Assembly: GCF_001426565.1 (NCBI RefSeq)
Contig: NZ_LMFA01000012.1
Span: 62,861 to 126,860 of the forward strand
Reading direction: 5' to 3'
DNA: 64,000 nt
Source: Rhizobium sp. Root482
GTDB lineage: Bacteria; Pseudomonadota; Alphaproteobacteria; Rhizobiales; Rhizobiaceae
Shown one piece after another: positions 48,566 to 57,129 of this stretch; the first letter of the stretch is position 1; each line of letters starts with the position of its first letter. Made by a program: the position numbers and the translations under genes. Under the pieces are notes generated by a model. That model was not told where the DNA came from. It did not search any database and saw nothing but the letters and a program-made list of their open reading frames with translations.

Positions 48566-49498
48566 ATGAAACCGAAAATCTTCATCGATGGCGAGCACGG
48601 CACCACCGGGCTGCAGATTCGCAGCCGCATGGCGGGTCGCGCCGACGTGGCACTCCTGTCCATCCCCGAGGCCGAGCGCCGCAACGCCGCCATGCGCGAA
48701 GACCTGTTGAACAGCGCCGATGTCGCCATTCTCTGCTTGCCCGACGATGCCTCGCGCGAAGCCGTCGCCATGCTCGAAGGCAACAACAAGGTGCGGATCA
48801 TCGACACCTCCACGGCACACCGGATCGCGCCGGACTGGGCCTATGGCTTTGCCGAAATGGACAAGGCGCAGCCCGCGAAAATCCGCGATGCGCGCCTCGT
48901 CGCCAATCCCGGCTGCTATCCCACAGGCGCCATCGGCCTCATCCGGCCGCTGCGCCAGGCCGGCATCCTGCCGGAAGACTATCCGGTCACGGTCAACGCG
49001 GTCTCCGGCTATACCGGCGGTGGCAAGCAGATGATCGCGCAGATGGAAGACCCGGAAAACCCTGATCCCATCAGTTCGCCGAACTTTCTCTATGGCCTGA
49101 CGCTGAAGCACAAGCATGTGCCGGAAATGCAGGTCCACGGGCTGCTTGATCGCGCACCGATCTTTTCACCGTCGGTCGGCCGTTTTCCGCAGGGCATGAT
49201 CGTGCAGGTGCCGCTGTTCCTCGATCGGCTTGCAGGGGATGCCACGCTTCAGACCGTCCATGCCGCCCTTGTCGCCCACTACGCAGGACAATCCGTCGTC
49301 GAGGTCGTTCCGCTGGAGGACAGCGCGAAGATGAGTCGGATCGACGCGGTCGAACTGGCGGGCAAGGACGGCATGAAGCTCTACGTCTTCGGTTCGCCCG
49401 GCGGCGAACAGGTCAATCTCGTCGCCCTGCTCGACAATCTCGGCAAGGGCGCGTCCGGCGCCGCTGTCCAGAACATGGACCTGATGCTGTCCGCCTGA
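48566..49498 (+). CDS. argC: N-acetyl-gamma-glutamyl-phosphate reductase
   Basis: A 310-residue NADP-dependent dehydrogenase of arginine synthesis that makes N-acetylglutamate semialdehyde. The catalytic cysteine is Cys117 in [11 protein letters not shown], and the nucleotide loop is [12 protein letters not shown] near the start. It is the shorter type-2 ArgC found in alphaproteobacteria. It stands alone from other arg genes but near rplM-rpsI, the common rhizobial location. Confidence 0.96.
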   Translation: MKPKIFIDGEHGTTGLQIRSRMAGRADVALLSIPEAERRNAAMREDLLNSADVAILCLPDDASREAVAMLEGNNKVRIIDTSTAHRIAPDWAYGFAEMDKAQPAKIRDARLVANPGCYPTGAIGLIRPLRQAGILPEDYPVTVNAVSGYTGGGKQMIAQMEDPENPDPISSPNFLYGLTLKHKHVPEMQVHGLLDRAPIFSPSVGRFPQGMIVQVPLFLDRLAGDATLQTVHAALVAHYAGQSVVEVVPLEDSAKMSRIDAVELAGKDGMKLYVFGSPGGEQVNLVALLDNLGKGASGAAVQNMDLMLSA

Positions 49499-49566
49499 GG
49501 CGGATCGCTTGCGGGGAAAGCGGCGTGGTCCGATGACCGCACGTGCGAATATGGCAAGGACCTGAC

Positions 49567-50358
49567 ATGGGTGATACCGGTTTCCTCGCGACCCTCGTGG
49601 CCAGGGTCGTGGCCGCCCTGCCCGATCACGGACTTTACCTGCTCCTGGTCTTTTCCTTCCTGGCCGGACTGGCGCGCGGCTTTTCCGGGTTCGGTGCCGC
49701 GCTCATCCTCGTGCCCGTCGGCGGCGCGATCGTCGGGCCTAAGATCATTTCGCCGGCGCTCCTCGTCATCGACATGATGGCGAGCCTCGGCATGCTGCGG
49801 CCGGCATGGCGGATGGCCAACCGGCGCGAAGTGTTCAGCATGGCCTGTGGCGCTCTGATCGGCGTGCCGCTCGGCACTGCGGCGCTGGCATTGGCAGATC
49901 CGCTTGTCCTGCGCTGGGCGATCACGGCCGCCGCAGCCGCACTTCTGGTTCTACTTGCCTCGGGCTGGCGCTATCACGGCCGGCCGTCCTTCCGGCTAAC
50001 GGCGATGGTCGGCGGCGTCGCCGGCATTTTCAGCGGCGCGGCCCAGCTTGGCGGCCCGCCGGTCGTCGCCTATTGGCTGAGCGGCCTTTCCCAGGCGACG
50101 GTGGTGCGTGCCAACCTTGTTCTCTATTTTGCGATCTCATCGCTCCTGAGCGCCATCACCTATACGATCGGCGGTCTGTTCGTCGAAGAGGTGTTTTCCC
50201 TGACGTTGGTTATCCTGCCGCTTTATGCCTGCGGTCTCTTCATCGGCGCGCGCCTGTTCGGGTTGGCAAAGCCTTCTACTTTTCGGGCGATCTGCTTTGC
50301 TCTGATCGGCCTGTCCGCCCTTCTCGGCATGCCCGCCTTCGACACCCTGCTGCGCTGA
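49567..50358 (+). CDS. TSUP (TauE/SafE) family membrane transporter
   Basis: A 263-residue protein with about eight membrane helices in two repeats; GFSGFGAALILVPVGGAIVGP and GGVAGIFSGAAQLGGPPVVAYWL are the paired family motifs. TSUP proteins export or take up organosulphur anions, sulphite or similar. The ATG at 49567 has AAGGA six bases upstream; eight codons further up are also open. Its stop abuts the ctaA stop of the opposite strand (TGATCA). Confidence 0.9.
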   Translation: MGDTGFLATLVARVVAALPDHGLYLLLVFSFLAGLARGFSGFGAALILVPVGGAIVGPKIISPALLVIDMMASLGMLRPAWRMANRREVFSMACGALIGVPLGTAALALADPLVLRWAITAAAAALLVLLASGWRYHGRPSFRLTAMVGGVAGIFSGAAQLGGPPVVAYWLSGLSQATVVRANLVLYFAISSLLSAITYTIGGLFVEEVFSLTLVILPLYACGLFIGARLFGLAKPSTFRAICFALIGLSALLGMPAFDTLLR

Positions 50359-51462
50359 TCAGCGCCGCTCTTCGATCGCCACCGGCAGCGGATATTCGCC
50401 GACGAAGGCGCGCCAATGGGCAACGGCAAAGCCGAGCACGATCAGCGCCCCGCCCTGATGTGCCACGCCCCAGCCGACCGGCACCTGCAGGATCAGCGTC
50501 GCAATGCCGATCGCCGCCTGAGTGGCCACGAGCACGAAAAGCAGGACCGAGCGACGTGCATGGGTCGTATCCGGCGCGCGGCGCAGCGAGGCGATCATGT
50601 GCATCAAGACGAAGGCGAACAGCACATAGGCGCCGATGCGGTGGACGAACTGCACCGTCTTCGGATTTTCGAAAAGATTGATCCAGGCCGGCTGCTGGAC
50701 GAACAGGCCGCCCGGCACCACCGCCCCGTCCATCAGCGGCCAGGTATTGTAGCTCAGGCCGGCATCGAGACCGGCCACCAGCGCCCCGAGATAGATCTGG
50801 AACAGCGCCATGCAGGCGATGATGGCGGCCATCTTCCGTGAGCTTTTCGTCGGCGCCGGATCGCTCGCATGCGGCGAAAGCCCGCGTCCGATCCACAAAC
50901 AGGAGACGAAGATCAGACAGGCGGTGACCAGATGGGTGGCAAGGCGATACTGGCTGACATCGGTGCGCTCGGCCAAACCCGAGGACACCATCCACCAGCC
51001 GATGAAGCCCTGGAAGCCGCCGAGCGCCAATATGCCGAGAAGCGGCAATTTCAGGCGCGGTTCGATCTTTCCGCGCATCCAGAAGAAGGCGAGCGGCAGG
51101 GCGAAGACCAGGCCGATCGAGCGGGCCAGAAGACGGTGCGCCCATTCCCACCAGAAGATCGTCTTGAAGCCCTCCACGGTCATGTCGCGGTTGATATGCT
51201 CATATTGAGGGATCTGCTGGTAGCGCTGGAACTCTTCCTGCCATTCGGCATCGGAGAGCGGCGGCACCACGCCGTGAATGGGCTTCCACTGGGTGATCGA
51301 AAGGCCGGAATCGGTCAGCCGCGTCGCGCCGCCGACCAGCACCAGCGCGAACAGGACGAGAACCACGATGCCGAGCCAAATCCTGACCTGCCGCCGATCG
51401 CGGCCGATCCTGTCGATCTCCAGCAAAAGCCGTTCTTCCGTCGCCAAAGCCGCGCTTGCCAT
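50359..51462 (-). CDS. ctaA: Haem A synthase
   Basis: A 367-residue integral membrane enzyme (COX15-type) that oxidises the C8 methyl of haem O to make haem A for aa3 oxidases. Eight helices are visible, with the conserved histidines in FWWEWAHRLLARSIG, LATHLVTACL, FVHRIGAYVLF and VAHQGGALIVL. The ATG at 51462 has AAGGAG six bases upstream. It is the type-2 form without the cysteine pair of Bacillus CtaA. Its promoter region holds three tandem repeats shared with the divergent DUF2842 gene. Confidence 0.95.
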   Translation of the reverse strand: MASAALATEERLLLEIDRIGRDRRQVRIWLGIVVLVLFALVLVGGATRLTDSGLSITQWKPIHGVVPPLSDAEWQEEFQRYQQIPQYEHINRDMTVEGFKTIFWWEWAHRLLARSIGLVFALPLAFFWMRGKIEPRLKLPLLGILALGGFQGFIGWWMVSSGLAERTDVSQYRLATHLVTACLIFVSCLWIGRGLSPHASDPAPTKSSRKMAAIIACMALFQIYLGALVAGLDAGLSYNTWPLMDGAVVPGGLFVQQPAWINLFENPKTVQFVHRIGAYVLFAFVLMHMIASLRRAPDTTHARRSVLLFVLVATQAAIGIATLILQVPVGWGVAHQGGALIVLGFAVAHWRAFVGEYPLPVAIEERR

Positions 51463-51585
51463 GAAAGTCTCCTTAAAAGACATGGCCCTTGCCCGTTCGG
51501 GGCGATTGTCGGAGGGGCCATGCTCAAAGGGTGTTGATTTGCACCAGACCGGCATGCAAAACAAGACCTGAGCCTTTGCGGCATG

Positions 51586-51624
51586 CCGTCGCGGCCCTCC
51601 GTCGCAGCCCTCCCGTCGCAGCCA
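51586..51624. repeat. Three tandem 13-base repeats between ctaA and the DUF2842 gene
   Basis: CCGTCGCGGCCCT, CCGTCGCAGCCCT and, after one extra C, CCGTCGCAGCCA lie head to tail in the divergent promoter region. The first and second differ at one base. Possible regulator array or slippage product. Confidence 0.7.
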
Positions 51625-51673
51625 TGGCCCAGAGCCTTCGCCACGCGGCGCCATGCCAACCGGAAAGACCGAA

Positions 51674-51886
51674 ATGCCCGTACGCCTTCGAAAACTGATC
51701 GGCACCGTCCTGATCATCATGCTTGTCGTCATTTATGCGCTGGTGGCCACCACATTCGCGTCGCTTCTGCTGGGTGCCTCGCCCTGGTGGGTTCACCTCG
51801 CCTATTTCTTCTTCACCGGCCTTCTGTGGATCCTGCCCGCCATGCTGTTGATCAAATGGATGGAAAAGCCGCAAAAGCCGCGCTGA
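51674..51886 (+). CDS. DUF2842 family small membrane protein
   Basis: A 70-residue protein with two membrane helices (about residues 8-30 and 38-58) and the sequence MPVRLRKLIGTVLI at its start, matching DUF2842. In alphaproteobacteria this small gene often lies beside ctaA, which hints at a link with cytochrome oxidase assembly, but no function is established. The ATG at 51674 is preferred over one seven codons upstream because the conserved sequence begins there. Confidence 0.85.
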   Translation: MPVRLRKLIGTVLIIMLVVIYALVATTFASLLLGASPWWVHLAYFFFTGLLWILPAMLLIKWMEKPQKPR

Positions 51887-51901
51887 ACCGGAGGACGCCG
51901 C

Positions 51902-52651
51902 ATGAAAACCGCCGTCATCGCCGATATCCATGGCAACGATCTCGCACTGGAAGCCGTGCTTGCCGATATCGCCGCACAGGGCATTTCCGACGTGATCAAT
52001 CTCGGCGACCATCTGAGCGGCCCGCTCAATGCTGCCCGTACCGCCGACCTTCTGATGGCGCGCGATTTTCCCTCCATCCGCGGCAATCACGATCGCTGGC
52101 TGGTTTCGCTCGCTCCGGCCGAATTGGGGCGTTCCGACCGCGCCGCCCATGATGAGTTGCAGCCCCTTCACCTCGACTGGTTGCGCAGCCTGCCCGCCAC
52201 CCTCGTCCACCGCGACGAGATCTTCCTCTGCCACGGCACGCCCGCCAGCGATGTCCAATACTGGCTGGAGGATGTGACGCCGGAGGGCGTGGTGCGCCTG
52301 AGCGATCGCCAGCGGATCGAGGCGGGAGCGGCAGGCACGGACTTCCCGGTCATTCTCTGCGGCCATACCCATGTGTCGCGGGCGATCCGCCTTGCCGATG
52401 GCCGCCTGGTTGTCAATCCGGGCAGCGTCGGCTGCCAGGGCTACCGCAATGACACGCCCGTCCCCCACAAAGTCGAAACCGGCTCGCCGGATGCGTCCTA
52501 TGCGATCCTCTCCGAGAAGAACGGTCAATGGGACGTCGCCTTCCGCCGGGTGCCCTATGATCATGCGGCCATGGTGTGCCTTGCCCTTGCACGCGGCAGA
52601 CAAGACTGGGCGAGTGTGCTTGCCACCGGATGGCTCGACGGTGAAAGCTGA
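51902..52651 (+). CDS. Metallophosphoesterase family protein (YfcE/diadenosine-type)
   Basis: A 249-residue calcineurin-like phosphoesterase with its motifs in order: VIADIHGNDLALEAV, INLGDHLSGP, SIRGNHDRWL, and VILCGHTHVSRAI. GGAGG precedes the ATG by seven bases. No signal peptide, so cytoplasmic. The substrate is unknown; similar proteins cleave phosphodiesters or diadenosine tetraphosphate. It starts 15 bases after the DUF2842 gene, likely cotranscribed. Confidence 0.88.
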   Translation: MKTAVIADIHGNDLALEAVLADIAAQGISDVINLGDHLSGPLNAARTADLLMARDFPSIRGNHDRWLVSLAPAELGRSDRAAHDELQPLHLDWLRSLPATLVHRDEIFLCHGTPASDVQYWLEDVTPEGVVRLSDRQRIEAGAAGTDFPVILCGHTHVSRAIRLADGRLVVNPGSVGCQGYRNDTPVPHKVETGSPDASYAILSEKNGQWDVAFRRVPYDHAAMVCLALARGRQDWASVLATGWLDGES

Positions 52652-52817
52652 GGCCGCGTAACGCTCCCACCAAGAGCTGGCGCCAGCCCTTATCCATTCG
52701 GTAACCCTATCCGCCAAATTTGCCAGACAGGGCCAGCCATAGACTCATTTTAAATGATGACGGGAGCATGCTTGCGCCAATGCCTGGATCATCCAGCATC
52801 CGAAACAGCAAGCAGCC

Positions 52818-54086
52818 ATGACTGACGTGGATCTCAATATGGTGCCGGTGAACGGGGCTCGCCGCCGTGGCTGGCGTGTGCGCCGCGAAACCGTGCGGGA
52901 TGTTGCCCCTGCCCAGGATTTGAAGCTCAGCGTCCATGTCAGCCTGCAGGCGCTGGAAGCAGATTGGCGTGCGCTCGAGGCTTCGTCGGCAACGTCGCTG
53001 CATCAGGGCTTCGACTGGTGCGCCGCCTGGGCACGGACCCATGACACGCAATTGCTCCTGGTGCGCGGCAGCATCAGCCGGAAAACTGTCTTCATCCTGC
53101 CGCTGGAACTGGTGAGGGGCTGGTTCTTCCGCACGGCCCGGTTCATCGGCTCGCCGCACAGCAATTTCAACACCGGGCTTTTCGCCGAGGACCTTGATCC
53201 ACAGACAGCTGAACAACTGTCCGATCTGGTGCTCGGCGCGCTTTCGGCCAAGCTGTCGCGCGTCGCCGATATCGTCACGCTGGAAAAGATGCCACTTGAA
53301 TGGCGTGGCAGGCGACATCCGCTCGCCGGTCTGCCGGCGGTGCGCAACCCGAACTCCTCCTTCCAGCTCCCGCTTCTCGGCAATTTCGAGGAGACGTTGT
53401 CGCAGCTCAACGCAAAGCGCCGGCGCAAGAAGTTCCGGGTTTCCGAACGGCGCCTCGAAGCCGTCGGGGGCTATGAGCACATTGTCGCCACAACGCCGCA
53501 GGAACGGCGGCAATTGCTCGACCTGTTCTTCGAGCAGAAGAAAATCCGCTTCCGGGCGCTCGGCCTGCCGAATGTCTTCCAGGCCCAGGAAACGCAGGAT
53601 TTCTTCCATGCGCTCGCCGTCCTCGAAGCCACGAGCGACGCGCATCCGCTCGATCTTCAGGCAATTCGGTTGTGCGGCGAACACCAGGGCCGGATTGTTG
53701 CCATTGCTGGCCTGTCCCGAAAGGGCGACCACGTCATCTGCCAGTTCGGATCGATCGATGAGGACATTGCCGCCGACAGCAGTCCCGGCGAGCTTCTGTT
53801 CTACCTCGCCATCCGCAAGTATAACGAAGAGGGCGTGGCGCTGTTCGATTTCGGCATCGGCGATCAGGGCTACAAACGCTCCTGGTGCACCGTCGAGACC
53901 ATCCAGCGCGATATCATCCTCCCGCTGACCCTGCGCGGCAGGCTGGCGGCGGGCGCGCATCGAATGGCGGTGCGAATGAAGGCAGCCATCAAGCAGGACA
54001 AGCGCGTCTATGCCTTCGTGCAACGATGGCGCCAGCGCCGGCAGGTGCCGACGGCTTCGCCCACCGAGGAAACCGATCGCGACTGA
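52818..54086 (+). CDS. GNAT-fold acyltransferase of the BcsL/CelD/HfsK group
   Basis: A 422-residue protein of the double-GNAT family (Acetyltransf_6) found in cellulose and holdfast loci. The core NAKRRRKKFRVSERRLEAVGG, FFEQKKIRFRALG and DFGIGDQGYKRSW segments are the family pattern. The Caulobacter member HfsK, a predicted N-acyltransferase, is needed for holdfast cohesion; here the gene lies at the edge of a polysaccharide cluster and converges with the co-polymerase gene, so it probably modifies the same polymer. There is no signal peptide. Acyl donor and target are not known. Confidence 0.85.
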   Translation: MTDVDLNMVPVNGARRRGWRVRRETVRDVAPAQDLKLSVHVSLQALEADWRALEASSATSLHQGFDWCAAWARTHDTQLLLVRGSISRKTVFILPLELVRGWFFRTARFIGSPHSNFNTGLFAEDLDPQTAEQLSDLVLGALSAKLSRVADIVTLEKMPLEWRGRRHPLAGLPAVRNPNSSFQLPLLGNFEETLSQLNAKRRRKKFRVSERRLEAVGGYEHIVATTPQERRQLLDLFFEQKKIRFRALGLPNVFQAQETQDFFHALAVLEATSDAHPLDLQAIRLCGEHQGRIVAIAGLSRKGDHVICQFGSIDEDIAADSSPGELLFYLAIRKYNEEGVALFDFGIGDQGYKRSWCTVETIQRDIILPLTLRGRLAAGAHRMAVRMKAAIKQDKRVYAFVQRWRQRRQVPTASPTEETDRD

Positions 54087-54119
54087 CGATCGCGCTTGCC
54101 GATCGCGGCTGGCGATCTC

Positions 54120-56333
54120 TCAGGCCGCGCGGCGGCCCGGTTCACCCGAATACGGATGGCTGGCGCCGGTCATCAGGACGACTTCATCAAATCCGGCTTC
54201 GCCAAAGCCGGCAATCAGGTCGATGACCTGATCATCGGCCACGTCCGGCGCCGAAATGATGATCTCCGTGCCGGGGACGCGCGCCACCTTGCCGACAGCC
54301 GCGATATCGGCAGCCCCGCATTCGACGAGAACCGTGTCATAGGCGCTGGACAGCGCATCGATGATCATCTGCAGCCGCTCGATGCCACGCATGGCCAGTG
54401 CCGCATCGGCATAACCCTGCGGTATGAGATGGGCGTCGGAAAGCCGGTCGGCATGGATCGTCTCGCCGAAGGCCGCCGTGCCGGTCAGCAGGTTCGTGAT
54501 GCCGGCAAGACCGGGAGACTGCGCCATCAGATCGCTTGGGCAGGCCGAGCCGGTGAGGTCGATGAGAACGATCCGGCGCCCCTGTTCGGCCACCAGCCGC
54601 GCCAGCATCACGGCATTGGCCGACCCTTCATCACCCGCCGGCGAGACCGAGACGGCGATCCGCACGTCGTCGTCGCAAATGTGATCCGCGACGGATTCCA
54701 CCGAGAAATCATCCGCCTGCAGGGAAGTCTCCGTCGGCGGCGGGACGTCCGAAGGAACCGCATGCGGCGCTCGGACGGCATCGGGTACCTGAACAGGGAT
54801 CGGTGCCGGAACCGCAACCGGTGCCACGGCGACGGGCTTGCTCTGAGGCATTGTGACTGCCAAGTCCGGTTCGTAGGACAGTTGCGCTTCCTCTTCCGCA
54901 AACGACTCCCCGGCGCCGGTTACCGGACGCAGCGCGCGGCCGCTGAACAGTTCGGAAAGCATGATCGCCACACAGCTGATCAGGAAGGCCGCAAGGCCGG
55001 CGACGATGGTGATCGGCAGGATTTTCGGAAAGCTCGCTTCGACCGGTTCCACGGCCTGCGACACGATCCGGGCATCGGCAAGCGCGCTGTTCTCGCCGCT
55101 GCGCGAACTCGCCTCGCGGTAACGCGCCAGATAGGTTTCAAGAAGCTGGCGCTGGGCGGCGGCTTCCCGTTCCAGAGCCCGCAAACCCACCTCGTCCGCG
55201 CCGGCCTTGGCGGATGTGGCCTTCAGCGTATTGAGCTGCGATATCAGCTGGCGCTCGCGCAGCAGCGAAACATTCGCTTCGTTTTCCAGGCTGCCAAGAA
55301 TCTTCTGCGTCTCGGTGCGGATCTGCGCGCGAATACCCTGCAGCTGAGACTTCAGGCCCTTGAGGCGCGGATGCCCGTCAAGCAGCGAGGTCGAGAGGTC
55401 GGCGATCTGCCCCTGCACGTTCGATTCGGTCTCCTTCAGACGCTGGATCATCGGTGAAGCCACGACGGCGTTCAGTGTATCCACGGCGCGGCCGCTCGAT
55501 AGTGCGCTGCGCACGCTCTCGGCCCGCGCCTCCGCATCGGCACGCTCGCCGCGAACACGCGCAAGCTCGGTGGAAATATCGTTCAGCTGCGTGGTTGCGA
55601 AAGTCCCACCCGCCTCGCCTGTCAAGAGGAGATCGGAGGAGGCACGATACTCGGCTACCTTGGCCTCGGCCTCGCGGACCTTTTCGCGCAGATTGGCGAT
55701 CTCCGGTTCCAGCCAGCGGCTGGCCTCGGAATTGGACTGGAGCTTGGCGCCGCTCTGAAGCGACATGAAGACCTTTGCCATGGCATTCGGGATGGCGGCG
55801 GCCAGTTGCGGATCCTTGGAGGAGAACTGGATACCGATCACCCGCGACCGTTCCACCTGGTAGACCTGCAGCTTCTTCTGGAATTCCTTCAGCACCCGTT
55901 CTTCCGGTGCGAGATCGAGCGGGTTCTTGCCGATCCCCAGCATGACCAGAAGATCTGACAAGACGGACGGGTTTGCCGTCGGGTCGAATTCCGGAAGTTC
56001 ATGGAGCTTCAGGTCGCGCGCCACTTCCTTGATCAGATCGACCGAGCGCAGCAACTGGACCTGGCTGGCGATCCCGGATTCGTCGAAGCGGCGTTCGGAG
56101 ACCTGCGGCTGGGCCTGTGCCTGGCTGGTGCTGCTGAATTCGGGCTGCTGCGATTCGATCAGCAGGCGCGTCTCGCTCTCATATTCGGGCGACATCAGGC
56201 TGGCGGCGGCAAAGGCAAGGCCGGAGACGATGGCGGTCGTGGCCAGCACCCTCGCCCGCCGCCGCCAGATGGCGCGAAAAAGCCCGCCTATATCAATGTC
56301 CACATCCTGGTGGCCGCCGTTGATGCCCGACAT
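54120..56333 (-). CDS. Wzc/ExoP-like polysaccharide co-polymerase with a degenerate tyrosine-kinase domain
   Basis: A 737-residue inner-membrane protein. Membrane helices lie at about 28-48 and 438-460; between them is a long periplasmic coiled-coil region (about 210-420) with the Wzz motif, as in co-polymerases that set chain length. The C-terminal cytoplasmic domain (about 555-737) has the BY-kinase fold pattern, but the P-loop reads VSPAGDEGSAN at 562-572 with no lysine, Walker A' is reduced to VLIDLTG, and there is no C-terminal tyrosine cluster. It is thus very likely inactive as a kinase. A Pro/Val-rich linker (495-535) joins the parts. The ATG at 56333 has GGAG eight bases upstream. 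Confidence 0.9.
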   Translation of the reverse strand: MSGINGGHQDVDIDIGGLFRAIWRRRARVLATTAIVSGLAFAAASLMSPEYESETRLLIESQQPEFSSTSQAQAQPQVSERRFDESGIASQVQLLRSVDLIKEVARDLKLHELPEFDPTANPSVLSDLLVMLGIGKNPLDLAPEERVLKEFQKKLQVYQVERSRVIGIQFSSKDPQLAAAIPNAMAKVFMSLQSGAKLQSNSEASRWLEPEIANLREKVREAEAKVAEYRASSDLLLTGEAGGTFATTQLNDISTELARVRGERADAEARAESVRSALSSGRAVDTLNAVVASPMIQRLKETESNVQGQIADLSTSLLDGHPRLKGLKSQLQGIRAQIRTETQKILGSLENEANVSLLRERQLISQLNTLKATSAKAGADEVGLRALEREAAAQRQLLETYLARYREASSRSGENSALADARIVSQAVEPVEASFPKILPITIVAGLAAFLISCVAIMLSELFSGRALRPVTGAGESFAEEEAQLSYEPDLAVTMPQSKPVAVAPVAVPAPIPVQVPDAVRAPHAVPSDVPPPTETSLQADDFSVESVADHICDDDVRIAVSVSPAGDEGSANAVMLARLVAEQGRRIVLIDLTGSACPSDLMAQSPGLAGITNLLTGTAAFGETIHADRLSDAHLIPQGYADAALAMRGIERLQMIIDALSSAYDTVLVECGAADIAAVGKVARVPGTEIIISAPDVADDQVIDLIAGFGEAGFDEVVLMTGASHPYSGEPGRRAA

Positions 56334-56548
56334 GCGATCTACTCCGAACCCTGCACAACTGGCGGCCACCGTAAACAAACATGGTAACGCAACGGTTAAT
56401 GGAGGTCCGGGCAGCCCGCGCCGGCCTGTTCGTAGCAAGTGGCTCTCCAGGCAGCCCGCAGCCGATTTCTTGGCCCTCCTTTACCGCCTATTAACCCTAA
56501 TGGATCGATAACATCACGCCATGCCATGATTTCTGGAGCGAGAGCCCG

Positions 56549-57124
56549 ATGCCGTCCGCACGATTGAAAACAGGCCCCGTACTGGCCGCACTTTCTCTGT
56601 GCCTTGCGCTGGCGGGCTGCAGCAGCTACCAGCCGGCGCCCAAGGCCTTTCATGAGGCGACTATCCAGCCCTATCGGCTCGATAGCGGCGACCGGCTGCG
56701 CATCAACGTCTTCGAGCAGGCCGGTCTTTCCGGCAGCTATACGGTCGATCAGGCCGGCTATGTCGCCTTTCCGCTGATCGGCGCCATCCCCTCGCGCGGG
56801 CATACGCTTCCCGAACTCGAAACCATGATCGCCAACAAGCTGCGACAGGGTTATCTTCGCGATCCCGACGTGACGATCGAGGTCGATCGCTATCGCTCCG
56901 TCTTCATCATGGGCGAGGTCGGCCAGGCCGGCCAGTATTCCTATGTTCCGGGCATGACCGTGCAGAACGCCATTGCGGTCGCCGGCGGATATTCGCCCCG
57001 CGCCAACCAGGCCAATGTCGATATCACCCGCAAGATCAACGGGCGTGTCATCACCGGCCGGGTGCCGATTTCCGATCCGATCCTCGCCGGCGATACCGTC
57101 TATGTTCGCGAGCGGCTGTTCTGA
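56549..57124 (+). CDS. uppC: Short Wza/OPX-type polysaccharide export lipoprotein
   Basis: A 191-residue outer-membrane lipoprotein with signal peptide and lipobox LAGC (Cys24). The Poly_export domain covers residues about 38-115 (YRLDSGDRLRINVFEQAGLSG and VDQAGYVAFPLIGAI) and a SLBB domain follows (VFIMGEVGQAGQYSYVPGMTVQNAIAVAGG). It lacks the long C-terminal part of E. coli Wza, so it is a short OPX protein. It is divergent from the co-polymerase and starts the main run of polysaccharide genes. The symbol rests on likely correspondence with the Agrobacterium upp locus. Confidence 0.9.
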   Translation: MPSARLKTGPVLAALSLCLALAGCSSYQPAPKAFHEATIQPYRLDSGDRLRINVFEQAGLSGSYTVDQAGYVAFPLIGAIPSRGHTLPELETMIANKLRQGYLRDPDVTIEVDRYRSVFIMGEVGQAGQYSYVPGMTVQNAIAVAGGYSPRANQANVDITRKINGRVITGRVPISDPILAGDTVYVRERLF

Positions 57125-57129
57125 CAGCC

